Source: Verrucomicrobiota bacterium
Lineage (GTDB): Bacteria > Verrucomicrobiota > Verrucomicrobiia > Chthoniobacterales > UBA10450
Direction: 5' to 3'
DNA: 61,760 nt
Assembly: GCA_003218305.1 (NCBI GenBank)
Contig: QHMY01000039.1
Coordinates: 1-61,760, forward strand
Part shown: piece by piece, positions 18,320 through 27,269 of the stretch
Position numbering within the stretch: the stretch's first letter is position 1
Layout: each line of letters starts with the position of its first letter
The notes under the pieces: model-generated
Seen by the model: only the letters and a program-made list of their open reading frames with translations
Database searches by the model: none
What the model was told of the DNA's origin: nothing
Made by a program: the position numbers and the translations under genes

Positions 18320-20125
18320 CTACCGCCATCCCTCAATGACTGCGAGCTCAAGCTTTTCAAATTCCTGCACTGGAGCGTTGCCGGGAACCGGAACAGCAAG
18401 GTGCCCGGCACGCGCCGCATGGGCCGTCAAAAGTTGGGCGACCTGCAAATCCCAGGCAGTGAAATAATTTCCCCCGTGCCATTTCCCGCTCGCATCGCGA
18501 TACGCCGGAAGCGGACTCGTCACAGGGTGATCGGGAACGGGAAGGGGAAGCGTGCCCGCGAGAAAAACTCGGTGTCCTGAACGCAAAGCCTCTTCCAGCC
18601 GCGCGAGCACAGGCTGCAGCGGGTCGGGTGTCGCCATTTGGCGCAAGACAAGATCGTACCGATGAAAACGGTGATCGTCGATAGGAGGAATAGTGATGAT
18701 CTCCGCTGGTCCACGATAGTAACGGGAAAGAGGGATTGCGCACTCCCAGCGGGGGACCAGAATCACGTCTCCATTGCTCGCGAGAGGCCGGATCCGCGCC
18801 GCGACCAGATCGACATTCGTATGCCGAATCGGCATCTCCTCCCAATCAGGCAAGAGGGTAAAGCACAACAGCGCGACTCCGGTAAAGAGTCGACCACTCC
18901 GCAGCACGACCGGCAGCAGCCGATGTTTCGCCAGGGCCAGCCAGGCGCCGAAGATTACTTCGAGCGCACAAGCGGCAAAGGCCACCAGAGCAATGTAGTA
19001 CCACGGTTGGGTGTAGTAATGGAGCGCTCTAAGAAATGCTGCGTATCCGACAATGCCCACGATGAGCGCGCCCGTCGCAAAAAGGATGGCGTCCGGAACA
19101 GAGTGAGGCGGATCGGTGTCCAAAGTTTCGGACAGGGCCTGTCGTCGGACAAACCTGCGCCAGAGCCCCGCCCCGACAACGATGGCCACTGCTCCCACGC
19201 CAAGAAAAAGAAGACTCAGCCACAACCAAACGCCCAACGGATCGGGCGAGCCGAGCACTTCACTCACTCGCTTCCAGAGCCACGGCAGGTCCGCGGGATA
19301 GCTGACCATGAAGGTCCAGTCGCTCATCCGGCGCATCATTGGGACGTAAGGCAAGAGGGACAAAGCTGCCAGAAGTCCGATACCCAGGACGAGGCCCACC
19401 GTTTTCCATGCTCGCCTCCGCGCGGCGACGGCGACGGCCCCCGCGGCGATGGCCAGCAGAAGGACGGAATTGTAATACAAACACTGGACGCTGAGGACCG
19501 CCAGGACAGCGGCAGCCGCCACTCGCCGGGTATCGGGGGTTGAAGGTTTGTCCACCAGCCGCCAGAAACTGCGAAAGGTCAGGAGAATGAGGAAAATTCC
19601 CAGGCCGTAGGCCCGTGCGGAGTCGCCATATCGAATGAGCATCGGGTTCAATCCGATTAAGGCGAGCGAGAGGACGGGCCAGCGAATTCGGAAAGCGCGG
19701 GCGTTCAACCAAAGAGCTCCCAGGACGGCGAGCCCGGTGATACAGCCGAGTGCGCGCAGGGCCATGTCGTTATCCGCCCCGAAGATACCCAACCAGCCTC
19801 TGAGCAGGGCGAAAAAGAGAATGGGAAAGGAATCGTAATCGAGGAACTGAAACATCTCCGTGAATCCGGGGAGCGTGACGAGATGAACGCTATTCGCCTC
19901 GTCGCGCCACGTTCCGCCCACATGAGTGACGAACCGAATATGTAGCGCGATCGCCATTATCATTATGAGCATGGCAGCAACCCACTCGAGTTGGCCGATC
20001 CAGCGCCACCACGTCGACTTTCCATCGCTGGCAGTGACCGGACGAGCGGAGTCCAGCGCGGGCTCGAGCGGTTTCACCTTGAGACCGGGGCCGCTAACTG
20101 GCGTGGGCAACAGGGATGCGCTCAC
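18320..20125 (-). CDS. GT39-like membrane glycosyltransferase (paralogue of 15355-16986)
   Basis: 601 residues from a GTG that overlaps the upstream stop (GTGA). A proline-rich cytoplasmic leader of about 45 residues precedes the first helix. Motifs: GTWRDEANSVHLVT in the first loop, DYDSFPILFFALLRGW, and NPMLIRYGDSARAYGLGIF, all shared with the second GT39 paralogue in this cluster. Eleven or so helices are followed by a periplasmic C-terminal part. Expected to use a polyprenyl-phosphate sugar. The paralogue pair may add successive residues to one glycan; that is inference. Confidence 0.85.
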   Translation of the reverse strand: MSASLLPTPVSGPGLKVKPLEPALDSARPVTASDGKSTWWRWIGQLEWVAAMLIMIMAIALHIRFVTHVGGTWRDEANSVHLVTLPGFTEMFQFLDYDSFPILFFALLRGWLGIFGADNDMALRALGCITGLAVLGALWLNARAFRIRWPVLSLALIGLNPMLIRYGDSARAYGLGIFLILLTFRSFWRLVDKPSTPDTRRVAAAAVLAVLSVQCLYYNSVLLLAIAAGAVAVAARRRAWKTVGLVLGIGLLAALSLLPYVPMMRRMSDWTFMVSYPADLPWLWKRVSEVLGSPDPLGVWLWLSLLFLGVGAVAIVVGAGLWRRFVRRQALSETLDTDPPHSVPDAILFATGALIVGIVGYAAFLRALHYYTQPWYYIALVAFAACALEVIFGAWLALAKHRLLPVVLRSGRLFTGVALLCFTLLPDWEEMPIRHTNVDLVAARIRPLASNGDVILVPRWECAIPLSRYYRGPAEIITIPPIDDHRFHRYDLVLRQMATPDPLQPVLARLEEALRSGHRVFLAGTLPLPVPDHPVTSPLPAYRDASGKWHGGNYFTAWDLQVAQLLTAHAARAGHLAVPVPGNAPVQEFEKLELAVIEGWR

Positions 20126-21579
20126 CGTTTGCAGCCGACAACGACCGCTTGAACGAGGAGGTCACGCACTCCGAAGTAATACTCCACCAAATTGAACCCC
20201 GCCTTTTCCACGACTTCCCGCGCCTGGTCGCGTGATTTGAGCAGGGAAATTTCCGGCGGATGAAGACGGACTTGCGGGACACCCTGACGGCGAAAGAAAT
20301 CGAGGACCCGATGGATCACCTTGAGCACGAAAACACTGGTCGCGCGCTGGTGAGGCCAGAAGATAACCACCTTTCCGCCGGGCTTCACGGTACGGCCCAT
20401 CTCGCGCAGGATTTGAACGATCTGGTCGTGGGTGAAATGCTCGACCACCCCGAGGTTATACGCCCCATCAAAACTGCCGCCCGCCACATCGTCCAAGTGG
20501 AGGATGTCGCCGTGCCGAATAGCCGCAGCGGCGGGATTGTTCCGCCGGTAGGATTCCAGGGCGGGAAGGGAAATATCCACCGCGGTGATGCGCATCTCGC
20601 GGGAGAGTTCTGAATCCACCTGCCCCGATCCGCAGCCGGCGTGGAGAAGCTGCGCGCCCGGCCGGAAATGCTTGTGAATGAAATAATTCAGATTACGCCG
20701 AATGGCCAGCCGTCGATAAACGCTCGCGATGAAAGAATAGGCGCGCCGGCTTTTCTCCTGGCTGCGAGTCCAATAGGGGTCCCAGCCTTGGGGATCTTGC
20801 AGCGGCTGTTCGGCCTCGAGAATCGGCGGAAGGGGCGACGCAAGAAGGAAGCTCTCCGGTTGACGGATCGCCGCCCAGTAAAGCTTCAGCAGCCGCAAGG
20901 CGCTTCGTCCCGTTTCGCGCCAGGACATCTTGGAGCTGCCGTACGTGCGCGCGGGAAGCGCGATGGGCATTTCCTCGATGGCAAAGCCGTTGCGGTGCAA
21001 GACGAAGAGGCTCTCGAAAAAGAATGAGTAACCGCAGGAACGCACGCGATCGAACAACTCCCGGGGAATCGCGCCAAGCTGATAGACTCGCAGTGCGCCC
21101 GTAGCGTCCTGGGGCAGTCGAAGAAGGTTAACCGTGAGGAAATGCCCAAGAAAAGTCAGCGACCGCCGCATCAGGTTCCAACCGGGCAAACTATTGTCCT
21201 TCATGTAGCGCGATCCAATGCACACCGGCTGGCCGGTGGCCCGCGCAACCTCCAGCAGGCGCGCCACGTCGGCGGGCTGGTGGGTAAAATCGCAATCCAT
21301 CGTCACCAACGTCTCATACGCGTGAGCGTAAGCGTAACGAATACCTTCCTGATGTGCGCTCCCGATCCCGAGCTTGCCCGAACGGTGCATGGCATGGACA
21401 TGCGGGAATTCCTGAGCCAATTCATCCACGATCTGCCCGGTGCCGTCAGGCGAGCCATCGTCGCAAAAGAGAATATCGGCGCCCATCTCGAGCGCGCTCA
21501 ACTCCCGGCAAAGGCGCTCGGCATTCCCGGCTTCATTGTAAGTCGGGATGAAAACCAACAGCCTGGACGCGCGGGGCAT
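20122..21579 (-). CDS. Fusion of GT2 glycosyltransferase and class I methyltransferase
   Basis: About 485 residues from ATG at 21579; an open frame further upstream overlaps the neighbouring gene and is rejected. Residues 1-230 are a dolichol-phosphate-mannose-synthase-like GT2 domain: LLVFIPTYNEAGNAERLC, ILFCDDGSPDGTGQIVDEL, MDCDFTHQPADVARLL, and the terminal SSKMSWRETGRSALRLL. After a linker, residues about 265-485 form a SAM methyltransferase: QLLHAGCGSGQVDSELSR (motif I), FDGAYNLGVVEHFTHDQI and KPGGKVVIFWPHQ. The GT2 half probably loads a sugar onto a polyprenyl phosphate, supplying the GT-C enzymes alongside. The same architecture occurs again at 27265-28803. Confidence 0.88.
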   Translation of the reverse strand: MPRASRLLVFIPTYNEAGNAERLCRELSALEMGADILFCDDGSPDGTGQIVDELAQEFPHVHAMHRSGKLGIGSAHQEGIRYAYAHAYETLVTMDCDFTHQPADVARLLEVARATGQPVCIGSRYMKDNSLPGWNLMRRSLTFLGHFLTVNLLRLPQDATGALRVYQLGAIPRELFDRVRSCGYSFFFESLFVLHRNGFAIEEMPIALPARTYGSSKMSWRETGRSALRLLKLYWAAIRQPESFLLASPLPPILEAEQPLQDPQGWDPYWTRSQEKSRRAYSFIASVYRRLAIRRNLNYFIHKHFRPGAQLLHAGCGSGQVDSELSREMRITAVDISLPALESYRRNNPAAAAIRHGDILHLDDVAGGSFDGAYNLGVVEHFTHDQIVQILREMGRTVKPGGKVVIFWPHQRATSVFVLKVIHRVLDFFRRQGVPQVRLHPPEISLLKSRDQAREVVEKAGFNLVEYYFGVRDLLVQAVVVGCKR

Positions 21580-21619
21580 GGCTCTGGTTGAGCAATGGAC
21601 ATGCCACTGCCTGCCCGGC

Positions 21620-23551
21620 TTACGGGGAAGCCTGGGGAGAATCGAGTGAAAAAGCCCCGATTTGAAAGGCCTGCAGGTCTTCGGCGTCAAACGCCCAGGC
21701 CCGAATCAATTGCGAACTTTCGGGGATTTGGCCGGCTTTCCATGTCTTGTTCCATCCCGAGCGAAGGTATGCTTTGTCGTTCAGTTGCCGGGTGATGTCG
21801 GAGCGTGCGTGCCCTACGTCCGCCAGGGCAAAAATTATTGGCTCGCCCTGCGCATCGTCATAGGTCAGAAGAACCGCATCAGCGGTGCGATTTTTTTCGG
21901 GCAAGATGGCCCATCCCGTAGCTGCGAACTCTCCTTCAGCGCTTTTCCCCAAATCGTTGAGCTCACCCATTGTTTCAGGACCTGGGCTAAAGGCTATCTC
22001 TCGGATGCGATTCGATCGCAAAAGGGGCGGACGAAGGTACCCCATCCGATCCAGGAAGTTTACGCGTGCTTTGAGGGCGGGATCCCCTTGATGGACGTGG
22101 CGTGCCAGACCGTCCGGTTCATCGACGATGTTAATCAAAAGAAGGTGAGCTTTGCCCGCCAGGCGGCTGTGCTGAAAACGCCCCCAATATTCCAGCGACT
22201 TGATTGTCCCGCACACCAGAAGCACAGAAAGCGCGGTCACGAAGGCAACGACCCCCTTTCCTCCCACGATCCTGATCGCGCCAAGCGAGGTTCGTTCACG
22301 CCAATGCTCCAGGACAAGCGCGCCGAGGAAGAGCAGCCCAATCGGCAGCATTATGGCGAAGGAAATATAGCGTGATTGGATGGCCGCGGCGATACCAAAG
22401 CCCAGCCGACCGATCATGGTCAAAAACGCATTGATCAGCGCGGAGAACGCCAGCAAAGCCCAGGGCAGCGATCGCTTCAGGAAAACGCGATCCTGTCTCC
22501 AGCGAAATAAGTAGAGCAGGCAGGCGAAGAACGGAATCAGCAACGCCGCTCCGGCGATCGAAGCGACCATCGATGCGTCCAGCGCGGTCCCGGATGAAAA
22601 GGGCGTGCCCAAATAGGCGAGGACAAACTGCATTGCCCGAAACGGATGCTTCAGAGCCTCGGCGGAGCTTGGATGCGCTGCCGGTCGCGCGTAACCGCGA
22701 AAATAGAGGTAAACGCTGGCCGCACCGATCAAGAGCCACGCGCTCCACCAAATCCTTCCGAAACGTTTCGCGACCGTCCGTTGCGGAATCAGGAGAAGCG
22801 GCGCGGTTAAGAGCCAGCAGGAAAAACCACTGGCGACCGAGAAGGTGGTGACAACGCAAAGGCCTATGGTCAGAAGAAAATTCCAGGGGTGACGGAGAGA
22901 AGGGCCAATCCAGAGGCACGCCGTTAAACAGGCGAGCGGAAGCAAAAACCCGATCTGAAAGCCCCAGAGGAAATTCTCCCACTGGAGCGGTATGAAAAGC
23001 ATCACATTGGCCGCGAGAAAGAGCCATTCGCGATCCCGGGAGTTCCGCCATCCTGTGACAAGCAGGAGCCGCCAAAGATTCAGGGAACAAATACACGCAA
23101 GAACCCAGATTATCAGCATCTCGGCTCGAACATTCCAATGCGTCAGCTTCGCCAGGCCCACCGCGATCAACCTTGGGAAAACAATCCGATGCTCATTGTG
23201 AAAGGCGAAAAAATCGCCGAGCCCCAGAGTGCCGGCCTGCATCTTTTCAAGGAGGGGCCAGGTTCCGTCCCATTGGTCGCCCCATGGCGTATCGACTCCG
23301 TAAAGGAACACCAGAATCCCTATCCAGAGGGCTGGCGCTGCCAGCACCAGAAAAGTGACCAGCGGACCTCCGAAAACTGTTTTCTTCGGCGGCTCCGCCA
23401 CCGGCTCATCCTGCTTTGGCCCAGCGGCTTCAAGACTGCCGTTGGCAGTTCCAACGGGACGCTCCGCCCAACTCACCTTCGCAAAGAGATTCCTTCCCCC
23501 TCCTTGGGCCACGGGTGAGGAACCAGCAGTGGCCAGGCTAGCTGATTTCAC
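21620..23551 (-). CDS. Polytopic membrane protein, probable GT-C-like glycan protein
   Basis: Up to 643 residues from a GTG at 23551 that overlaps the upstream SDR stop by 14 bases. The first 60 residues are polar and of low complexity, so the start may be later. About eleven helices span residues 65-450, with VDTPWGDQWDGTWPLLEKM in the first loop and FFAFHNEHRIVFPRLIAVGL following. An acidic-rich first loop and an HNEHR motif recall uncharacterised membrane proteins of polysaccharide loci. A soluble C-terminal domain of about 190 residues follows. No named family is assigned with confidence. Confidence 0.6.
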   Translation of the reverse strand: MKSASLATAGSSPVAQGGGRNLFAKVSWAERPVGTANGSLEAAGPKQDEPVAEPPKKTVFGGPLVTFLVLAAPALWIGILVFLYGVDTPWGDQWDGTWPLLEKMQAGTLGLGDFFAFHNEHRIVFPRLIAVGLAKLTHWNVRAEMLIIWVLACICSLNLWRLLLVTGWRNSRDREWLFLAANVMLFIPLQWENFLWGFQIGFLLPLACLTACLWIGPSLRHPWNFLLTIGLCVVTTFSVASGFSCWLLTAPLLLIPQRTVAKRFGRIWWSAWLLIGAASVYLYFRGYARPAAHPSSAEALKHPFRAMQFVLAYLGTPFSSGTALDASMVASIAGAALLIPFFACLLYLFRWRQDRVFLKRSLPWALLAFSALINAFLTMIGRLGFGIAAAIQSRYISFAIMLPIGLLFLGALVLEHWRERTSLGAIRIVGGKGVVAFVTALSVLLVCGTIKSLEYWGRFQHSRLAGKAHLLLINIVDEPDGLARHVHQGDPALKARVNFLDRMGYLRPPLLRSNRIREIAFSPGPETMGELNDLGKSAEGEFAATGWAILPEKNRTADAVLLTYDDAQGEPIIFALADVGHARSDITRQLNDKAYLRSGWNKTWKAGQIPESSQLIRAWAFDAEDLQAFQIGAFSLDSPQASP

Positions 23552-24500
23552 AAACGGTTCCTGCTTCTTCGACGAGGCGGACGACCATTTCCCTGAACGT
23601 CACCCCGGGGGTCCATCCCGTCGCAGCCCGAAGTTTACCGGAATCGCCGCGGAGTGGATGCGAAGTCTTGTTCAGCAAGCGAACATCTGTTTCCACATGC
23701 TGGCGCCAATCAAGTCCAACGGCGCCAAAGGCAATCTGCGCAAACTCGCGCACCGTGTGCAGCTCTCCCGAAGCCACCACAAAATCACTCGCCTCGGCCA
23801 ATTGCAGAATGCGAAACATGGCCTCCACGTAATCAGGCGCATACCCCCAATCGACCCGCGCTTCGAGATCTCCCAAGACCAGCTTGTAGGTTGGATCACG
23901 GCGCGATCGTAGCGCGCCCCGCACGATTTTTTGAGAGAGGAACGACGGCTTGCGCAGGGCAGACTCGTGGTTAAACAAAATCCCGGTCGCGGCAAACATT
24001 CCCGATTGCTGGCGGTAAAGCTGACAACATTGGAGGCCCGCCGCCTTCGAAATCCCATACGCCGAGTTTGGCTTCAAAGGCGTTTGTTCATTCTGCCACT
24101 TTGAAGTCGGGACGCCGAAGACGTGCGAGGAAGCCGCATAAAATAATCGCGTCCGGGGAGAGCACTCCTCCATGGCCTGGAACACGTTCAGCAACCCCAA
24201 CACGTGCACGTCGAAACTGCATCGGAGCAACTCGGGGGCCGATAATTCGATCGCATCTTCCGTGGCATGATGGAATGCGGCAAGGTAGTAGATTTCGTCC
24301 GGCGGCGATCTCCGGAGGGCAGTCTCAACCACAGCCGAATCCAGAAGGTCCACCAGGGCGCATTCACATGGCGCGGGCATCTCCGTTTCGCGGCGAATCC
24401 ACCCTCGGACGGCGTAGTTACGATCCTGGAGCAAACGGGCCAGAAGGCGACCATCCTGCCCACTCGCGCCGATGATGAGTGCGCTTCGCACGACGCTCAA
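23538..24500 (-). CDS. GDP-mannose 4,6-dehydratase-like SDR (NAD-dependent epimerase/dehydratase)
   Basis: About 320 residues, extended SDR fold. The cofactor motif ALIIGASGQDGRLLARLL has the GxxGQDG form typical of GDP-mannose 4,6-dehydratase. Further: YYLAAFHHATEDA, LFYAASSHVFGVP, and the catalytic YGISK preceded by NSA. It makes nucleotide-sugar intermediates in the cytoplasm. The catalytic Ser/Thr region is ASSH rather than the usual TSELYG, so it may be a related reductase such as Rmd, or another epimerase. Start: TTG at 24500 overlaps the upstream stop (TTGA), while an in-frame GTG at 24491 is equally plausible. Confidence 0.8.
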   Translation of the reverse strand: MSVVRSALIIGASGQDGRLLARLLQDRNYAVRGWIRRETEMPAPCECALVDLLDSAVVETALRRSPPDEIYYLAAFHHATEDAIELSAPELLRCSFDVHVLGLLNVFQAMEECSPRTRLFYAASSHVFGVPTSKWQNEQTPLKPNSAYGISKAAGLQCCQLYRQQSGMFAATGILFNHESALRKPSFLSQKIVRGALRSRRDPTYKLVLGDLEARVDWGYAPDYVEAMFRILQLAEASDFVVASGELHTVREFAQIAFGAVGLDWRQHVETDVRLLNKTSHPLRGDSGKLRAATGWTPGVTFREMVVRLVEEAGTVCEIS

Positions 24501-25822
24501 GCGCCGACGATTTCAATCGCCGGCAGAGGGAAAATCAGCTTCCCACCGCGTTCCAGGAATGCGCTCTCCCGCTGGACGATGTTTTCTCGAAAATGCCAGG
24601 GCAGGACCAGTAAATAATCGGGCTTCAGCGCATGTGCTTCCTGCTCGGAAATGATCGGGATGTTCGTGCCTGGAGTGAAGCAACCGAACTTGTCCTTGTT
24701 CACCTCTGCAATCGCTGGAAGCAAGTCGGGCGTTATGCCGCAGTGCTGCAAAAGGACGTTCCCCTTGGTCGACGCTCCGTAACCCAGCACGGTCTGCTTC
24801 TGTTCCTTCAGGCTATGCAGCAGGTGGAGCAGTTTCTCCTTGTGGCTCACGACTGCTTCTTCGAAGTGCCGCTGTTGCGCCACGCCGCCCAGACCCTGCG
24901 TTTCTTCCTCCTCCAAGAGCTGTTCGATTTGGGACGTATTCTCGGGATACCACGAGGACTGCCGCGCGACCGTGATGGCAAAGCTTCCGCCATTAGTTTC
25001 GTTGAAATCCACATTCAGAATCTTGAGGCCGCATCGCGCTGTCATCCATTTGATCTGGCGCAGCGAATAATACTCGAGGTGCTCATGGCAAATCGTGTCG
25101 TACCCCATCGTCCTGACCATGGACGGGAGGTAACTCATCTCGAAGTGCCAGATTCCATCCTGATCCAGAATGGAGGCGACATCCTCCATGAAGCTGAGCG
25201 GATTCTCCAAGTCGTAGAACATTGAAATCGAAGTGACGATCCGCGCCCTCCTAGCTCCAAATGCCTCGCGAAACAGCTCGGCGGAAAAGAAATCGGGGAT
25301 CAACGCAATGTGCGGTCGATAAAATGACGCAAACTTCCGCCCGGTCGGATCGATCCCCACGACGGTCACGTTTTTCTCCGGGTAAAATGACAATAGCGTC
25401 CCGTCATTGCTGCCGATATCGAGCACCAGATCTCCGTCCTTCAACGGATAACGCTCGATCAGTTGATGCACCTTGGTTCCGAGGTGCCGGACCATGGCCT
25501 GGTTCAGCGACGATCGGTAACCGTAGTTCGCGCCATACATCTCCTCGAGGTTGTAAGACTGGCGAAGCTGCACGAGACCGCAGGCCTTCCCGTTACCATC
25601 CGTATTGCAAGCGACCAACTCCAGCGGGCCCCGGCTAAGCGTGGTCTCGCGAGTCTTGGGAAATACACCGGTGAGATACTGCTCCCCCAGGGAAAGGACC
25701 TGGGTCAAATCCCGATTTCCGCAGACCCGGCATTTTTGGATTTCCCGGAACATTTCCGGGGAACTCCGCAGGACCGTGAAACCTTGGGTAGGGGCGGGCG
25801 ACCTGAGCGCGACGGTAGGCAT
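24497..25822 (-). CDS. Sugar C-methyltransferase-like SAM enzyme
   Basis: About 441 residues from ATG at 25822; ATG at 25753 with a GGAG site is an alternative. It has the three-part build of TylCIII/NovU-type methyltransferases. The N-terminal zinc-binding segment is CRVCGNRDLTQVLSLG followed by ACGLVQL. The central SAM domain has LVLDIGSNDGTLLSFYP and the block MGYDTICHEHLEYYSLRQI. The C-terminal domain has VLGYGASTKGNVLLQHCGI. Known members C-methylate nucleotide 4-keto-6-deoxysugars, the kind of product the adjacent dehydratase-like enzyme would provide, so the two probably make a branched deoxysugar. Confidence 0.85.
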   Translation of the reverse strand: MPTVALRSPAPTQGFTVLRSSPEMFREIQKCRVCGNRDLTQVLSLGEQYLTGVFPKTRETTLSRGPLELVACNTDGNGKACGLVQLRQSYNLEEMYGANYGYRSSLNQAMVRHLGTKVHQLIERYPLKDGDLVLDIGSNDGTLLSFYPEKNVTVVGIDPTGRKFASFYRPHIALIPDFFSAELFREAFGARRARIVTSISMFYDLENPLSFMEDVASILDQDGIWHFEMSYLPSMVRTMGYDTICHEHLEYYSLRQIKWMTARCGLKILNVDFNETNGGSFAITVARQSSWYPENTSQIEQLLEEEETQGLGGVAQQRHFEEAVVSHKEKLLHLLHSLKEQKQTVLGYGASTKGNVLLQHCGITPDLLPAIAEVNKDKFGCFTPGTNIPIISEQEAHALKPDYLLVLPWHFRENIVQRESAFLERGGKLIFPLPAIEIVGA

Positions 25823-25977
25823 GCCCAATTCAGAGCAGCGGCCATGCCAGTGATGCCGACTCTTCCCCGGGAGGGGTCGCCTGCGGCCGGATGACATGAG
25901 GGAAATCCCGCATTTTGGCGATCCGGGACGCACACCGCGCATTGTGTTTCCCGGTGAATTGCGAGAGTCTTCCCGCC

Positions 25978-27258
25978 ATGGCATTGGAACCGTCACGCGG
26001 TCGGAGATCTTTTTTTATCGCGCTCGGCCTCATCCTGGCGGTGGGAATCTTCCTCCGTATACCGGCGCCGGTCTTTTCCGGGAAAAACGCAACGTTTAGC
26101 CAGCTCGAGGCCCTTCATCCGGCGCCCAAGTTTGACGCGATCGGGTTCGATGAGGGTCTTTATCGCAGTTACGTCAACGGCCTCATTGCCGGTGGGCTGA
26201 CGGGCTACCCCGACATCGTCGACCGCTACATCGAGGTTCAGAAAAAGCTAACCGGTTCGATCCTGCCACCCGTTCGCTTTCTCTACATCTTCGCCGCCTA
26301 CCTTTGGCATCAGGTCTTCGGTAGCGAGACGCTCGCGGCGCTGCGCAATGTCGCGTCATTCTTCAGCATCCTGACGCTCTTACTCTCCACAGTTTTTGCC
26401 TGGCGTTTGAAGGGGCCAGCGTGGGCCCTGGGCGTCGCGGCGCTCATGAGCTTCGCGCCAACGCAGATCCACATGTCGCAACATGCGTTGGTCGACGGCT
26501 TCTTTACTTTTTGGGCGCTCCTTTGCCTCTGGTTGCTTTGGGAAAACTTGCGCACCCCGGGTCACTGGCCGCGTCTCGCCGCCTACGCCGTCGCGCTCGG
26601 CTGCCTGGTCCTTACCAAGGAGAACGCGTTCTTTGTTTTCGTCGCCCTGCTGGCTATCCTGGCGTTGAATCGCTGGCTCGCCTTTGGCGTCGTGAAGCGT
26701 GAGTTGTTACTCGCCACCGTCGTTGGACCGCTTCTTGGAGTCGTGGTCCTCGTTTTTCTGGCGGGCGGTCTCGAAACCTTGCGCGCGACTTATCAGCTTT
26801 CCGTTAGCAAGAATTATCAGCTCGTCTTTGCCATTATGACCGGGGACGGGCCGTGGCATCGTTATCTGGTCGATCTGCTCCTGGTCAGTCCTCTTGTTCT
26901 CCTCCTGGCCCTCGGGACTGCTTTTCGCCTGGATCGCTCGCAAAAGCCGGAACTATTTCTCGTTGTCTTCCTGGCGGCGAGCTACCTCGTGATGTGCAAC
27001 ATCAAATACGGAATGAATCTGCGCTACGCCAACATGTGGGACATGCCGTTGCGTTTCCTCGCCTTCGGCCAAATTCTTGCCTTCGCCACTTGCGTGCGTC
27101 GCTATCGCGAACTTTTCCTCATGGGCGCGGTCGGCCTCGTTTGTGCGGTCGAACTGCGGCAATACCTCATTCTCTTCGTCGAATTTCCACTCTACGAACT
27201 GGTCCCCGAAGGATTGCTGCGGGCCCTGCACATTCTCAAGGGCGGGCCCCCACCCTGA
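25978..27258 (+). CDS. GT39-like membrane glycosyltransferase
   Basis: About 426 residues from ATG at 25978; the frame is open upstream but only with a TTG. First helix FFIALGLILAVGIFLRI, then a first loop with DAIGFDEGLYRSYVNGLIA containing the acidic GT-C residue. RLKGPAWALGVAALMSFAPT and HMSQHALVDGFFTFWALLCL match dolichyl-phosphate-mannose-transferase-type GT39 proteins, and LTKENAFFVF follows. About ten helices and little soluble C-terminus. It is divergent from the C-methyltransferase gene and its stop is six bases from that of the convergent GT2 fusion. Confidence 0.85.
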   Translation: MALEPSRGRRSFFIALGLILAVGIFLRIPAPVFSGKNATFSQLEALHPAPKFDAIGFDEGLYRSYVNGLIAGGLTGYPDIVDRYIEVQKKLTGSILPPVRFLYIFAAYLWHQVFGSETLAALRNVASFFSILTLLLSTVFAWRLKGPAWALGVAALMSFAPTQIHMSQHALVDGFFTFWALLCLWLLWENLRTPGHWPRLAAYAVALGCLVLTKENAFFVFVALLAILALNRWLAFGVVKRELLLATVVGPLLGVVVLVFLAGGLETLRATYQLSVSKNYQLVFAIMTGDGPWHRYLVDLLLVSPLVLLLALGTAFRLDRSQKPELFLVVFLAASYLVMCNIKYGMNLRYANMWDMPLRFLAFGQILAFATCVRRYRELFLMGAVGLVCAVELRQYLILFVEFPLYELVPEGLLRALHILKGGPPP

Positions 27259-27269
27259 CGAAAATCAGG
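27254..27269. terminator. Small inverted repeat spanning two convergent stop codons
   Basis: CCTGA and TCAGG arms around CGAAAA lie exactly where the genes at 25978-27258 and 27265-28803 meet; both TGA stops fall in the arms. The stem is only 5 bp and lacks a U-tract, so it would be a weak bidirectional terminator at best. Confidence 0.25.
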